Of a DNA stretch of 64,000 nucleotides, positions 1 to 8,156 are shown piece after piece. Position 1 is the first letter of the stretch, and each line of letters opens with the position of its first letter. The position numbers and the translations under genes were made by a program. The notes beneath the pieces are model-generated. The model had not been told where the DNA came from. It saw only the letters and a list, made by a program, of their open reading frames with translations, and did not search any database. This DNA is from Mycobacterium sp. IS-1264 (GTDB taxonomy: Bacteria > Actinomycetota > Actinomycetes > Mycobacteriales > Mycobacteriaceae). The DNA is taken from positions 1 through 64,000 of the forward strand of contig NZ_MBES01000007.1 of assembly GCF_001954195.1 (NCBI RefSeq). The letters are read 5' to 3'.

Positions 1-127
1 CCCCCCCCCCCCCCCGCCCCCCCCCCCCCCAGCCGCCCCGCGGGCGCCCCCCCCCCCCCCCCCCCCCGGGTTTCGTGCCTTTGGCCCCGGGCGGGCCCGG
101 CCCGGGCCCCGGGGGGGCCCCCCCGCG
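1..127. other. Low-complexity C-rich contig end, probably unreliable sequence
   Basis: Most of this stretch is runs of C broken by a few other bases, ending in alternating C and G runs. The gene that enters from the right (the oxidoreductase reading leftwards from 399) stays recognisable to about position 128 and then dissolves into homopolymer. A natural mycobacterial gene would not do this, so the simplest reading is base-calling or assembly failure at a GC-rich read end. No feature should be called inside it. Confidence 0.8.
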
Positions 128-399
128 CCCCGGCCCGGGCCGGCGCGAAACCGCGCCTCGGCCCGACGATGTTCGCCGACGTAGGCGATGCCGTGAAACG
201 GCATGCCGGCCGGGTCAACCCCCAACGACATCAGCTCGCGAAGGCCGCCGGGCATCAGCCCCTCGCCGCACGCCTTGTCGATGGGGCTCTCGCGCGGCTC
301 GGCAATGATCACCGAAAGCCCTTGCCGGCGAGCGTGTAACGCCGTGGCGAGGCCTCCGGGGCCGCCGCCGACAATGAGCAGGTCGGTGTCGAAGTTCAT
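128..399 (-). CDS. FAD-dependent oxidoreductase (geranylgeranyl-reductase-like), 3' part missing
   Basis: Reading leftwards from an ATG at 399 with a purine-rich GGGGGAG just upstream, the protein opens with a Rossmann dinucleotide-binding fold: hydrophobic strand, GGGPGG loop near residues 11-16, then HARRQGLSV and an acidic EPRESPIDKACGEGLMPG segment. This is typical of FAD-dependent monooxygenases/reductases of the geranylgeranyl reductase type. Only about 90 residues are readable before the corrupted contig end. In mycobacteria this family is found beside an ICMT-type methyltransferase, as here (Rv1138c-Rv1139c order, from memory), often with a type III polyketide synthase, suggesting tailoring of a lipid-like product. 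The substrate cannot be told from this fragment. Confidence 0.75.
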
Positions 400-475
400 G
401 CGCGCCGCTCTCCCCCGCAAGCGGGATGTGCCCCCACCTCATCACTTCGTTCTGCATCGTCGCCGGCGCGGTTCG

Positions 476-976
476 TCATGTGTAGCCCAACGCGGAGTTC
501 TCCACGTGCACACGCACCCTCAGCAACATCGCGTTGGCCAGGGTGAAAATGGCCGCGGTCAGCCACGCCGTGTGCACCAACGGCAGCGCAAACCCTTCGG
601 CCACCACTGCAACATAGTTCGGGTGATGCAGCCACCGGTAGGGGCCCTCTCGGACCAGCGGCGCGTCCGGTAACACGATCACCCTGGTGTTCCACCGCCG
701 GCCCAGCGTCGTGATGCACCACCAGCGCAGAACCTGGCTCAGCACCACCACGGCCAGCATCGGCCAGCCGAGCCAGGCGATGAACGGCCGGTGCAGCGCC
801 CAGGGTTCGACGACGCAGGCCACCAGCAGGGCGGTGTGGAGGACGACCATCACCACGTAGTGCCGACGTCCAAACTCCTTGGCGCCCTGGGCAAAAGACC
901 ACCGCGCGTTTCGCCTGGACACCACCAGCTCCGCCACGCGTTCGATCCCGACCGCCAGGATCAGCAGGTAGTACAT
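476..976 (-). CDS. Isoprenylcysteine carboxyl methyltransferase (ICMT)-family membrane protein
   Basis: 166 residues with four or five hydrophobic segments. The C-terminal half carries the family signature: GRRWNTRVIVLPDAPLV, then REGPYRWLHHPNYVAV, the SAM-binding 'PYR...HPNY' motif, followed by an ENSALGY end. The start chosen is the ATG at 976; a longer reading to 1090 adds a Pro/Arg-rich stretch that does not look like protein. Actinobacterial members pair with type III polyketide synthases and an FAD oxidoreductase and are thought to methylate lipidic phenolics rather than prenylated proteins. It is separated by 76 bp from the downstream oxidoreductase and is probably cotranscribed with it. 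Membrane location is clear; the substrate is inference. Confidence 0.8.
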   Translation of the reverse strand: MYYLLILAVGIERVAELVVSRRNARWSFAQGAKEFGRRHYVVMVVLHTALLVACVVEPWALHRPFIAWLGWPMLAVVVLSQVLRWWCITTLGRRWNTRVIVLPDAPLVREGPYRWLHHPNYVAVVAEGFALPLVHTAWLTAAIFTLANAMLLRVRVHVENSALGYT

Positions 977-1095
977 GCCTTCACTATCTCGTGACCGGGC
1001 ACTGCCGCGCCAGCAGGGTTCACGTACCGGGTTACGGTGCCGTAGCTGCGTCGGTTCAAACCGGCCGGTAAACGGTTGGCTTGCGGGCATTTACG

Positions 1096-1641
1096 ATGAC
1101 GTCCATGTCCGCGCCACTGATTGTTTCCATTCGGGGCCACGTGCCTGTCCTGCACGCCGAGTCCTGGGTGGCGCCCAATGCCAGCGTGATCGGAAAGGTC
1201 AGCCTCGCCGCCAGGGTCAGTGTGTGGTACGCGGCGACGGTGCGGGCCGAGGCCGAGCTGATCGAGGTCGGGTTCGGGACCAACATCCAAGATGGCGTCA
1301 CCGTCCACGTCGACAAGGAATTCCCGGTCCGCATCGGTGCCGGAGTGAGTGTCGGGCACAACGCCGTCATCCACGGGTGCACGATCGAAGACGACGCGTT
1401 GATCGGTTCGGGGGCGGTCGTCCTCAACGGCGCGCTGATCGGTGCGGGCGCGCTGGTGGCCGCCGGTGCGCTCGTGCCGCAGGGCATGGTGGTGCCGGCG
1501 CGGTCACTGGTGACCGGTGTGCCGGCCCGGGTACAACGCGAACTCAGCGAGGCCGAGGTCGCCAACAACCGGCACAACGCCGCGGTGTACCGGCGGCTGC
1601 TCGACCTGCACCGCGCCTCGACGGACGAAGCCGGCCGGTGA
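1096..1641 (+). CDS. Gamma-class carbonic anhydrase / hexapeptide-repeat protein
   Basis: 181 residues built of left-handed beta-helix hexapeptide repeats. The three histidines expected to bind metal are present: one after TNIQDGVTV (about residue 71) and two in GHNAVIHGC (about 88 and 93), in the spacing of gamma-carbonic anhydrases. The conserved Arg before the QDG motif is present, with Glu where many members have Asp. Such proteins hydrate CO2 or serve as metal-binding trimers; many bacterial ones have low or no measured activity. The start could also be the ATG at 1105; a TTG at 1081 seems too far upstream. It is divergent from the ICMT gene (119 bp gap) and I recall no equivalent at this place in M. 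tuberculosis. Confidence 0.85.
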   Translation: MTSMSAPLIVSIRGHVPVLHAESWVAPNASVIGKVSLAARVSVWYAATVRAEAELIEVGFGTNIQDGVTVHVDKEFPVRIGAGVSVGHNAVIHGCTIEDDALIGSGAVVLNGALIGAGALVAAGALVPQGMVVPARSLVTGVPARVQRELSEAEVANNRHNAAVYRRLLDLHRASTDEAGR

Positions 1642-1671
1642 ACCAGGCCCGCGCCTACTAGGGTCGGGAAT

Positions 1672-1734
1672 ATGCGGATTCTGGTCGCCGGTGCCGCCCC
1701 GATCACCCCGGCCCCGAAGGTGCGGCTCGCATGA
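1672..1734 (+). CDS. Candidate leaderless leader peptide (20 aa) coupled to the CPBP gene
   Basis: A 20-codon frame begins with ATG at 1672, exactly 7 nt after a TAGGGT hexamer (1659-1664), the usual -10 to start spacing of leaderless mycobacterial mRNAs. Its TGA stop (1732-1734) overlaps the ATG of the next gene as ATGA, so translation could be coupled. The peptide starts MRILVAGA and ends in KVRLA; there is no run of one amino acid that would suggest attenuation. Evidence is positional only, so this may be a short coding leader or an accident. Confidence 0.45.
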   Translation: MRILVAGAAPITPAPKVRLA

Positions 1735-2453
1735 GCCAGTCCGGCACTCCATATCGCACCAGTGTGCTCTTCGAGCTGCGCCGTGCGATCACCAATGTCG
1801 CTGTGCCGCATAACGAACCGCCCGCGGTAGTGCGGCGTCGGCGCGTCGTCGTCGGCGTCACGCTGCTGATCGGTGCCATCGTGCTGGGTTTCTCGATGCG
1901 GCGTCATCCGGGGGAATCAAGTTTCTATTGGCTGACGCTTGCGCTGGCGGCGGTGTGGTTCGTCGGCGGATTCACGTCGGGCCCGCTGCACCTGGGTGGC
2001 ATCTGCTGGCGGGGGCGCAACCAGCGCCCGGTCATCTCCGGCACGACCATTGGTCTCGCCCTTGGCGGCGTCTTCGTGTTGGGCGGCTTGATCGGCCGGG
2101 AGATTCCAGCCGTCGCCGCGTCGATCACCCGGGTGCTCGCGTTCGCCGATCATGGATCGGTATGGGCGATCGTGGCGATCACGTTGATCAACGGGGTGGC
2201 CGAGGAGGTGTTTTTCCGCGGCGCGCTTTACAGCGCATTGGGCCGCCACCATCCGGCGGTCATTTCGACGGCTTTGTACGTGGCCGCGATCATGGCCAGT
2301 GGCAACGCGGTGCTCGGCTTCGCCGCGATCGTTCTCGGGACGGTGTGCGCGCTGGAGCGCCGGGCCAGCGGCGGCGTGTTGGCCCCGGCGCTGACCCACC
2401 TCGTGTGGGGGTTGATCGTGGTGCTCGCGTTGCCCCCGCTGTTCGCCGTGTGA
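1731..2453 (+). CDS. CPBP-family intramembrane protein (Abi/CAAX-protease type)
   Basis: 240 residues with six or so hydrophobic helices and the motif EEVFFRG at about 158-164, the EExxxR core of the CPBP (Abi) intramembrane metalloprotease family. A late THLVW supplies the last conserved His. The usual middle motif (F-x-x-x-H) is not evident: the equivalent helix reads YVAAIMASGN, so proteolytic activity is uncertain. It occupies the position of M. tuberculosis Rv1140 (from memory). It follows a short overlapping leader frame and converges with the enoyl-CoA hydratase gene 6 bp beyond its stop. Substrates are unknown; bacterial members include bacteriocin-immunity and membrane-processing proteins. 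Confidence 0.8.
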   Translation: MSQSGTPYRTSVLFELRRAITNVAVPHNEPPAVVRRRRVVVGVTLLIGAIVLGFSMRRHPGESSFYWLTLALAAVWFVGGFTSGPLHLGGICWRGRNQRPVISGTTIGLALGGVFVLGGLIGREIPAVAASITRVLAFADHGSVWAIVAITLINGVAEEVFFRGALYSALGRHHPAVISTALYVAAIMASGNAVLGFAAIVLGTVCALERRASGGVLAPALTHLVWGLIVVLALPPLFAV

Positions 2454-2459
2454 CGGCCG

Positions 2460-3269
2460 TCAGCGGTCGGAGAAGTCGGGGGTGCGGCGCTGCTGGAATG
2501 CCGTTGCGCCCTCGACGAAGTCGGGTGATCGCAGCAGCACCGACTGGCCGCGGTATTCACACTCGAGCGCGTTGTCCAGCTCGGTCAGCGTGGCCGCGTT
2601 GATGGCGTGTTTGGTCTTGGAGTACGCAACGACGGGTCCCGCCAACAACTTCGAGATCACCTTGTCGACCTCGGCGTCGAACTCCTCGGCGGGATAGACC
2701 GCGGTGAGTAGCCCCGCGGCCAACGCCTCGGCGGCCGGCAACCGCTCGGCCAGCAGCGCCATGCGCATCGCGCGGATCCGGCCGATCGCGGCCGCGATCA
2801 ACGCCGACGCGCCGCCGTCGGGCATCAACCCGATTTGGGTGAAGGCCAGCATGAAAAACGCTTTGTCAGAAGCCAATACGAGATCGCAGGCCAGGGCCAG
2901 GGAAACGCCGACGCCGGCCGCCGGGCCCTGGACGACGGCAACGACGGGCCGCGGCAGCGCCGTGATGGCGCGGATCAGCCGGTTGACCTCCAGGACGATT
3001 TCGTCGGGCGGCATTCCGCTGCCGGACATGTCGTCGGCGCTGATGCCCGCTCCGGAGCAGAAGCCGCGACCGGCGCCGCCCAGCCGCACCACCTTGACCT
3101 CCGGGTCGTCGGCCGCACATTCCATCGCGTCGGCGAGTGCGGTAATCACCGGAACGGTGAGCGAGTTCAGGCTGTCGGGGCGGTCGATGGTCACCGACAG
3201 CACGCCGTCGGCCAGCGTGACGTCAAGACCGGCTACGGGGGTCAGCGCGTCGAGCACGGATTGCGACAT
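2460..3269 (-). CDS. Enoyl-CoA hydratase/isomerase family protein
   Basis: 269 residues with the crotonase fold. Seen are the substrate-binding RPDSLNSL at the N-terminus, the first oxyanion-hole segment [12 protein letters not shown], and the second around [19 protein letters not shown] followed by [15 protein letters not shown]. tuberculosis has two adjacent paralogues here, echA11 and echA10 (Rv1141c-Rv1142c, from memory); this window has one. The start is the ATG at 3269; one further ATG lies two codons upstream. It is divergent from mcr and the following SDR, a branched-chain/sterol acyl-CoA handling neighbourhood, so a role in hydrating enoyl-CoA intermediates of branched lipids is reasonable but not shown. 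Confidence 0.85.
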   Translation of the reverse strand: MSQSVLDALTPVAGLDVTLADGVLSVTIDRPDSLNSLTVPVITALADAMECAADDPEVKVVRLGGAGRGFCSGAGISADDMSGSGMPPDEIVLEVNRLIRAITALPRPVVAVVQGPAAGVGVSLALACDLVLASDKAFFMLAFTQIGLMPDGGASALIAAAIGRIRAMRMALLAERLPAAEALAAGLLTAVYPAEEFDAEVDKVISKLLAGPVVAYSKTKHAINAATLTELDNALECEYRGQSVLLRSPDFVEGATAFQQRRTPDFSDR

Positions 3270-3359
3270 GGCCACACCCTAGGTGACCGGGATGCGCGGC
3301 CGAGAACCGCGGCTGCGAAGATGCGAACGACGTCAAAGCAGACGAAAGGTCGGTGGATC

Positions 3360-4442
3360 ATGGCGGGACCGCTGAGTGGACTACGCGTTGTCGAGCTGTC
3401 GGGGATCGGGCCGGGCCCGCACGCCGCCATGATCCTCGGGGATCTGGGCGCCGACGTCGTGCGCATCGACCGCCCGTCGGGCGCCCCGGGTGGTGTGGTC
3501 AAGGACGCGATGAGCCGCAACCGTCGCATCGTGACGGCCGACCTCAAGTCCGACGAGGGACGCCAACTCGTGCTCAAGCTCGTCGCCAAGGCCGACGTGT
3601 TGATCGAGGGCTATCGCCCCGGCGTCACGGAGCGCCTCGGCATCGGCCCCGAGCAGTGCGCCGCGGTAAACGAGCGGCTGATCTACGCCCGGATGACGGG
3701 CTGGGGCCAAACCGGTCCGCGCAGCCAACAGGCCGGCCACGACATCAACTACATCTCGCTGAACGGGATCCTGCACTCCATCGGCCGGGCGAACCAGCGG
3801 CCGGTGCCGCCGCTCAACCTGGTCGGCGACTTCGGTGGCGGCTCGATGTTTTTGTTGGTCGGCATCCTGTCCGCACTGTGGGAACGGCAGCGTTCCGGCA
3901 AGGGTCAGGTCGTCGACGCAGCGATGGTCGACGGCTCGAGCGTGCTGATCCAGATGATGTGGCAAATGCGTGCCTCCGGCATGTGGACCGACGAACGTGG
4001 CACCAACATGCTCGACGGCGGTGCGCCGTACTACGACACCTACGAGTGCGCCGACGGCCGCTACGTCGCGGTCGGTGCCATCGAGCCCCAGTTCTATGCG
4101 GCCATGCTGGCCGGCCTCGGCCTGGATGCCGCTAACCTGCCGCCACAGAACGACATGACCCGCTGGCCCGAGCTGCGGGCGGCGCTCACCGAGGCGTTCG
4201 GGGCCCACGATCGCGATCACTGGACGAAGGTGTTCGCCGATTCCGACGCCTGCGTCACGCCGGTGTTGGCCTTCGGTGAGGTGCAGACCGAGCCGCACAT
4301 CACCGAGCGGAACACCTTCTACGAAGTCAACGGCGCGCTGCAGCCGTTGCCCGCTCCGCGGTTCTCGCGCACGGCAGCCGATACCCCGCGGCCCGCGTCG
4401 CCGGTGGCCGATGTCGAGGCCGTGCTCAGCGACTGGGTATAG
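3360..4442 (+). CDS. mcr: Alpha-methylacyl-CoA racemase (CoA-transferase family III)
   Basis: 360 residues, the length of the structurally known M. tuberculosis MCR (Rv1143). The fold-specific opening [20 protein letters not shown] and the three catalytic residues are present with a one-residue offset: His127 in AGHDINY, Asp157 in NLVGDFGGG, Glu242 in VGAIEPQF. The enzyme interconverts R- and S-2-methylacyl-CoA thioesters through an enolate, letting branched chains and cholesterol side chains enter beta-oxidation. The ATG at 3360 matches the family's start. A short-chain dehydrogenase follows 44 bp downstream in the same direction, so the two are probably one transcription unit. Confidence 0.95.
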   Translation: MAGPLSGLRVVELSGIGPGPHAAMILGDLGADVVRIDRPSGAPGGVVKDAMSRNRRIVTADLKSDEGRQLVLKLVAKADVLIEGYRPGVTERLGIGPEQCAAVNERLIYARMTGWGQTGPRSQQAGHDINYISLNGILHSIGRANQRPVPPLNLVGDFGGGSMFLLVGILSALWERQRSGKGQVVDAAMVDGSSVLIQMMWQMRASGMWTDERGTNMLDGGAPYYDTYECADGRYVAVGAIEPQFYAAMLAGLGLDAANLPPQNDMTRWPELRAALTEAFGAHDRDHWTKVFADSDACVTPVLAFGEVQTEPHITERNTFYEVNGALQPLPAPRFSRTAADTPRPASPVADVEAVLSDWV

Positions 4443-4486
4443 TCCCCAACCAACTGGTTGGCGGGATGGATAAGGGAGGGACTCGG

Positions 4487-5239
4487 ATGGAGATCAAGGA
4501 CGCCGTAGCCGTCGTCACCGGGGGAGCGTCGGGTCTGGGCCTGGCCACCACCAAGAGGCTGCTCGACGCCGGCGCCCAGGTGGTGGTGCTGGACCTGCGC
4601 GGCGAAGACGCGGTACGCGAGCTGGGCGATCGGGCGCGTTTCGTCGAGGCCGACGTCACCGACGAGACCGCCGTGAGCGGCGCGCTCGACACGGCCGAGT
4701 CGCTGGGCCCGCTGCGCATCAACGTCAACTGTGCGGGCATCGGCAACGCCATCAAGACCCTGTCGAAGGACGGCCCGTTCCCACTGGACGGGTTCAAGAA
4801 GGTGATCGGGGTCAACCTGATCGGTACGTTCAACGTGCTGCGGCTGGCCGCCGAGCGCATCGCCAAGACCGAACCAATCGGAGAAGAGCGCGGCGTCATC
4901 ATCAACACCGCCTCGGTCGCCGCGTTCGAGGGGCAGATCGGGCAGGCCGCCTACTCGGCGTCCAAGGGCGGCGTCGTCGGCATGACGCTGCCGATCGCGC
5001 GCGACCTGTCGCGCGAGCTCATCCGCGTGGTGACCATCGCGCCGGGATTGTTCAAGACGCCGCTGCTGGGTTCGCTGCCCGAGGAGGCGCAGAAGTCGTT
5101 GGGCAAGCAGGTGCCACACCCGGCCCGGCTGGGTGATCCCGACGAGTACGGCGCCTTGGCCCTCCACATCATCGAAAATCCGATGCTCAACGGCGAGGTA
5201 ATCCGCCTCGACGGCGCCATCCGGATGGCGCCCCGCTGA
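4487..5239 (+). CDS. Short-chain dehydrogenase (3-hydroxyacyl-CoA dehydrogenase type 2-like)
   Basis: 250 residues, classical SDR. The cofactor loop TGGASGLG follows the first strand, NCAG replaces NNAG, and the catalytic Ser-Tyr-Lys appear as INTAS and YSASKGG. The overall pattern ([18 protein letters not shown]) is that of the HSD17B10/3-hydroxyacyl-CoA dehydrogenase type 2 branch. The ATG at 4487 is preceded by AAGGGAGGGAC, a strong ribosome-binding site; an in-frame ATG at 4466 lacks one. With mcr upstream it probably oxidises 2-methyl-3-hydroxyacyl-CoA intermediates. It corresponds in place to Rv1144. Confidence 0.88.
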   Translation: MEIKDAVAVVTGGASGLGLATTKRLLDAGAQVVVLDLRGEDAVRELGDRARFVEADVTDETAVSGALDTAESLGPLRINVNCAGIGNAIKTLSKDGPFPLDGFKKVIGVNLIGTFNVLRLAAERIAKTEPIGEERGVIINTASVAAFEGQIGQAAYSASKGGVVGMTLPIARDLSRELIRVVTIAPGLFKTPLLGSLPEEAQKSLGKQVPHPARLGDPDEYGALALHIIENPMLNGEVIRLDGAIRMAPR

Positions 5240-5250
5240 GGTTCACGGGC

Positions 5251-5280
5251 AAAGAGAAAGCCCCCCGCGTGCGGAGGGCT
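5251..5280 (-). terminator. Intrinsic terminator-like hairpin for leftward transcription
   Basis: On the minus strand AGCCCTCCGC, a two-base loop and GCGGGGGGCT form a 10-bp stem with one wobble pair, followed by TTTCTCTTT. The T-rich side faces left, so it would stop transcripts coming from the small minus-strand frames at 5302-5525, and may insulate them from the convergent SDR gene. Confidence 0.55.
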
Positions 5281-5301
5281 GTCTGGGAAACAAGTACGAA
5301 G

Positions 5302-5364
5302 TTACCGACGGAACCATCGGGTAATGGCGGGTTCGGCCATCAGTAGCCGCGCGAGCACGCTCAT
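5302..5364 (-). CDS. Possible 20-aa basic peptide
   Basis: A 20-codon frame from ATG at 5364, starting 5 nt after the stop of the preceding 51-aa frame and ending 21 bp before the hairpin at 5251-5280. It encodes MSVLARLLMAEPAI and ends TRWFRR, a short amphipathic sequence. There is no clear ribosome-binding site. Its only support is its place between an adjacent plausible small gene and a terminator. Confidence 0.25.
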   Translation of the reverse strand: MSVLARLLMAEPAITRWFRR

Positions 5365-5369
5365 GGCGG

Positions 5370-5525
5370 TCAGCTTGCCGTAGGCAGCGGGTGCGAGTCT
5401 TCGAACTGCTCGGAGGTCTCACCTTCCACCAGCATGTCGCCGTGGTAAAGGGCCTCAAAGTCAGCCTTGATGACGTCGGCACTCGAGTCGTCGATCCACA
5501 TGAGGATGAGCGTATGGGCCACCAT
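5370..5525 (-). CDS. Small acidic protein (51 aa), unknown function
   Basis: A 51-codon frame from ATG at 5525. The translation looks protein-like: a hydrophobic start (VAHTLILMW), then IDDSSADVIKADFEAL, then an acidic EGETSEQFEDSHPLP tail. It lies in a 565-bp gap between convergent/divergent neighbours and is followed by a terminator-like hairpin facing the right way. I do not recognise the family. An inner ATG at 5501 would give a shorter form. The remaining 5526-5804 holds no gene I can support and must carry the mmpL13 promoter. Confidence 0.5.
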   Translation of the reverse strand: MVAHTLILMWIDDSSADVIKADFEALYHGDMLVEGETSEQFEDSHPLPTAS

Positions 5526-5804
5526 TAAGGAATCTTTGAGTCACGATTCGGAAAATGGTGGCAATTTACTCGCCGGTAGGTTCGCGGGCCGCCCGGCGAC
5601 GGATTGGGCCAGTCAGGGGGCCTACCTGCGGCCCAGTTTTCTTTCTAGACTCTTAGTATCGCGCAGGTTTGGTACTGCGTTGAACCATGTGGGCGGGCGT
5701 ATGCGTGTTCACGGAAGGTGTCGTTTGACACCGGTAACCCTGCCGGATGGTTGCCGCGGCTCTGGGTGCGGGCGAGCGTTGCCCCGCCTGGCGGAAGGAC
5801 GATC

Positions 5805-8141
5805 ATGCTGCAGGCGACCGCTCGGCTGGCCATCGCGGCGCCTCGGCGCATCCTCGCGATCGCCGTCCTAGTCTTTGTAGCCGCCGCGATCTTCGGCGTT
5901 CCCGTCGCCAAGAGCCTGGCGCCCGGCGGTTTCCAGGATCCCGACTCCGAGTCGGCCCGCGCCATCGCCGTGTTGACCGACAAGTTCGGGCAGAGCGGTC
6001 AGCAAATGCTGATCCTCCTCACCGCGCCGGCGGGCGCCGGCAGCGAACAGGCCCGCAAGGTGGGCACCGAGCTGGTCGACGAATTGCGGCGCTCGCCGTT
6101 GGTCTACAACGTCTCCTCGCCGTGGACGGAAACTCCCGCGGGGGCCGGCGCCGATCTGGTCAGCCAGGACGGGAAATCGGGCTTGATCGTGATCAACCTC
6201 AAGGGCGGCGAAACCAACGCGCAGCAGAACGCCCAGACTCTCTCGGACGAATTCGTCCACGACCGCGACGGCGTCAGCGTCCGCGCGGGCGGCTCGGCGA
6301 TGCAGTACGCCCAGATCAACAAACAGAACCAGGACGACTTGGTCGTCATGGAGGCGATCGCGATCCCGCTGAGCTTCCTCGTGCTGATCTGGGTGTTCGG
6401 CGGCCTGCTCGCGGCGGCCCTGCCGATGACCCTCGGCGCGTTGGCCGTTGTCGGCTCGATGTCGGTCCTGCGGCTGATAGCGCTCGGCACTCAGGTGTCG
6501 GTCTTCGCGCTCAACCTGAGCACCGCGTTGGGCTTGGCGTTGGCGATCGATTACACGCTGCTGATCGTGAGCCGCTATCGCGACGAGCTGGCCGAGGGCG
6601 GTGACCGAGACCAGGCACTGATCCGGACCATGGCCACGTCGGGCCGCACGGTGCTGTTCTCCGCGGTCACCGTCGCCTTGTCGATGTCGGCGACGGCGCT
6701 GTTCCCGATGTACTTTCTGAAGTCGTTCGCCTACGCCGGGGTGGCGACCGTGGGCTTCGTCGCGACCGCGTCCATCGTGATCACCCCGGCCGCCATCGTG
6801 CTGCTGGGCCCGCGACTGGACTCGCTGAACGCGCGCACGCTGGTGCGTCGGGCGCTGCCTAAAAAGATGCGGCGCCCGGATCCGGTGCACAGACCGGTCG
6901 AGCAATTGTTCTGGTACCGGTCGAGCAAATTCGTGATGCGCCGCTGGCTGCCCCTTGGCCTGGGCGTCGGCGCCCTGCTGCTGGTGCTCGGGCTTCCCTT
7001 CATCTCGGTCAAGTGGGGGTTCCCGGACGACCGGGTCCTGCCGCGCTCGGCGTCGGCGCATCAGGTCGGTGACGAGTTGCGCACCAATTTCGCGCACGAC
7101 TTCTCGACGTCGGTGCCCGTCGTCATTCCCGACGCCGCCGGCGTGAGCCCGGCCGACCTGGACCGGTACGCCGCGGACTTGTCCCGCGTATCCGAGGTGT
7201 CGGAGGTATCGGCGCCGGGTGGGACGTTTGTGAACGGAAACCGGGTGGGACCGCCGGCGGCGGCCACCGGCATGGGCGACGGCAGCGCCTTCCTGACGGT
7301 GAGCAGCGCGGCGCCGCTGTTTTCGGCCGCCTCGGACGCGCAGCTGAAGAACCTGCGCGCGGTCCCCGGTCCGGCCGGCCGACCCGTCGAGCTGGCCGGC
7401 GTCGCGCAAGTCAACCGCGACAGCGTCGACGCGGTGACGGATCGGCTTCCGCTGGTGCTGGGGCTGATGGCCGCCGTGACCTTCGTGTTGCTGTTCCTGC
7501 TGACCGGCAGCGTGGTGATGCCGGTGAAGGCCCTGATGTGTAACGTGCTGTCGCTGACCGCGGCGTTCGGCGCGCTGGTGTGGATCTTCCAGGACGGCCA
7601 TCTCGGCGCGCTGGGAACGACCCCGAGCGGCACGCTCGTCGCGAACATGCCGGTGCTGTTGTTCTGCATCGCGTTCGGGTTGTCCATGGACTACGAGGTG
7701 TTCCTGATCTCCCGGATCCGCGAGTACTGGCTGCAGTACCGGCCGGCGAAGCCAATCGCCAAGCAGGCGCACGCCGCCAACGACGAGGCCGTGGCGCACG
7801 GCGTGGCCCGCACCGGGCGGGTGATCACCGCGGCCGCGCTGGTGATGTCGATGTCGTTCGCCGCGCTGATCGCCGCGCACGTGTCGTTCATGCGGATGTT
7901 CGGCCTGGGGCTGACCCTGGCCGTGTTCGCGGACGCGACCCTGGTGCGGATGGTGCTGGTGCCGGCGTTCATGCATGTGATGGGCCGGTGGAATTGGTGG
8001 GCGCCCAAGCCCTTGGCGCGGCTGCACGAGCGGTTCGGGATCAGCGAGGGGCCGACGAATGATGTCCAACTCGAACCCGCCGGGATCGCGGCACAGCACA
8101 ATGGTCACGAGGTCACGGAGTCGGTGACCAACGTCGGTTAG
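5805..8141 (+). CDS. mmpL13: MmpL-family RND transporter (MmpL13, intact)
   Basis: 778 residues with the RND layout: one N-terminal helix, a periplasmic loop, five helices, a second large loop (about residues 400-550), then five more helices. The paired proton-relay Asp-Tyr dipeptides are visible as LAIDYTLLI and LSMDYEVFL. The chosen ATG at 5805 has GGAAGGAC 5-12 nt upstream. By position it matches M. tuberculosis mmpL13, which in H37Rv is annotated as two genes, mmpL13a and mmpL13b (Rv1145, Rv1146); here the frame is continuous. MmpL proteins export lipids or siderophores; the substrate is unknown. A methyltransferase follows 15 bp downstream, suggesting that a methylated lipid is handled. 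Confidence 0.9.
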   Translation: MLQATARLAIAAPRRILAIAVLVFVAAAIFGVPVAKSLAPGGFQDPDSESARAIAVLTDKFGQSGQQMLILLTAPAGAGSEQARKVGTELVDELRRSPLVYNVSSPWTETPAGAGADLVSQDGKSGLIVINLKGGETNAQQNAQTLSDEFVHDRDGVSVRAGGSAMQYAQINKQNQDDLVVMEAIAIPLSFLVLIWVFGGLLAAALPMTLGALAVVGSMSVLRLIALGTQVSVFALNLSTALGLALAIDYTLLIVSRYRDELAEGGDRDQALIRTMATSGRTVLFSAVTVALSMSATALFPMYFLKSFAYAGVATVGFVATASIVITPAAIVLLGPRLDSLNARTLVRRALPKKMRRPDPVHRPVEQLFWYRSSKFVMRRWLPLGLGVGALLLVLGLPFISVKWGFPDDRVLPRSASAHQVGDELRTNFAHDFSTSVPVVIPDAAGVSPADLDRYAADLSRVSEVSEVSAPGGTFVNGNRVGPPAAATGMGDGSAFLTVSSAAPLFSAASDAQLKNLRAVPGPAGRPVELAGVAQVNRDSVDAVTDRLPLVLGLMAAVTFVLLFLLTGSVVMPVKALMCNVLSLTAAFGALVWIFQDGHLGALGTTPSGTLVANMPVLLFCIAFGLSMDYEVFLISRIREYWLQYRPAKPIAKQAHAANDEAVAHGVARTGRVITAAALVMSMSFAALIAAHVSFMRMFGLGLTLAVFADATLVRMVLVPAFMHVMGRWNWWAPKPLARLHERFGISEGPTNDVQLEPAGIAAQHNGHEVTESVTNVG

Positions 8142-8156
8142 GGAGGGACTACGAAC

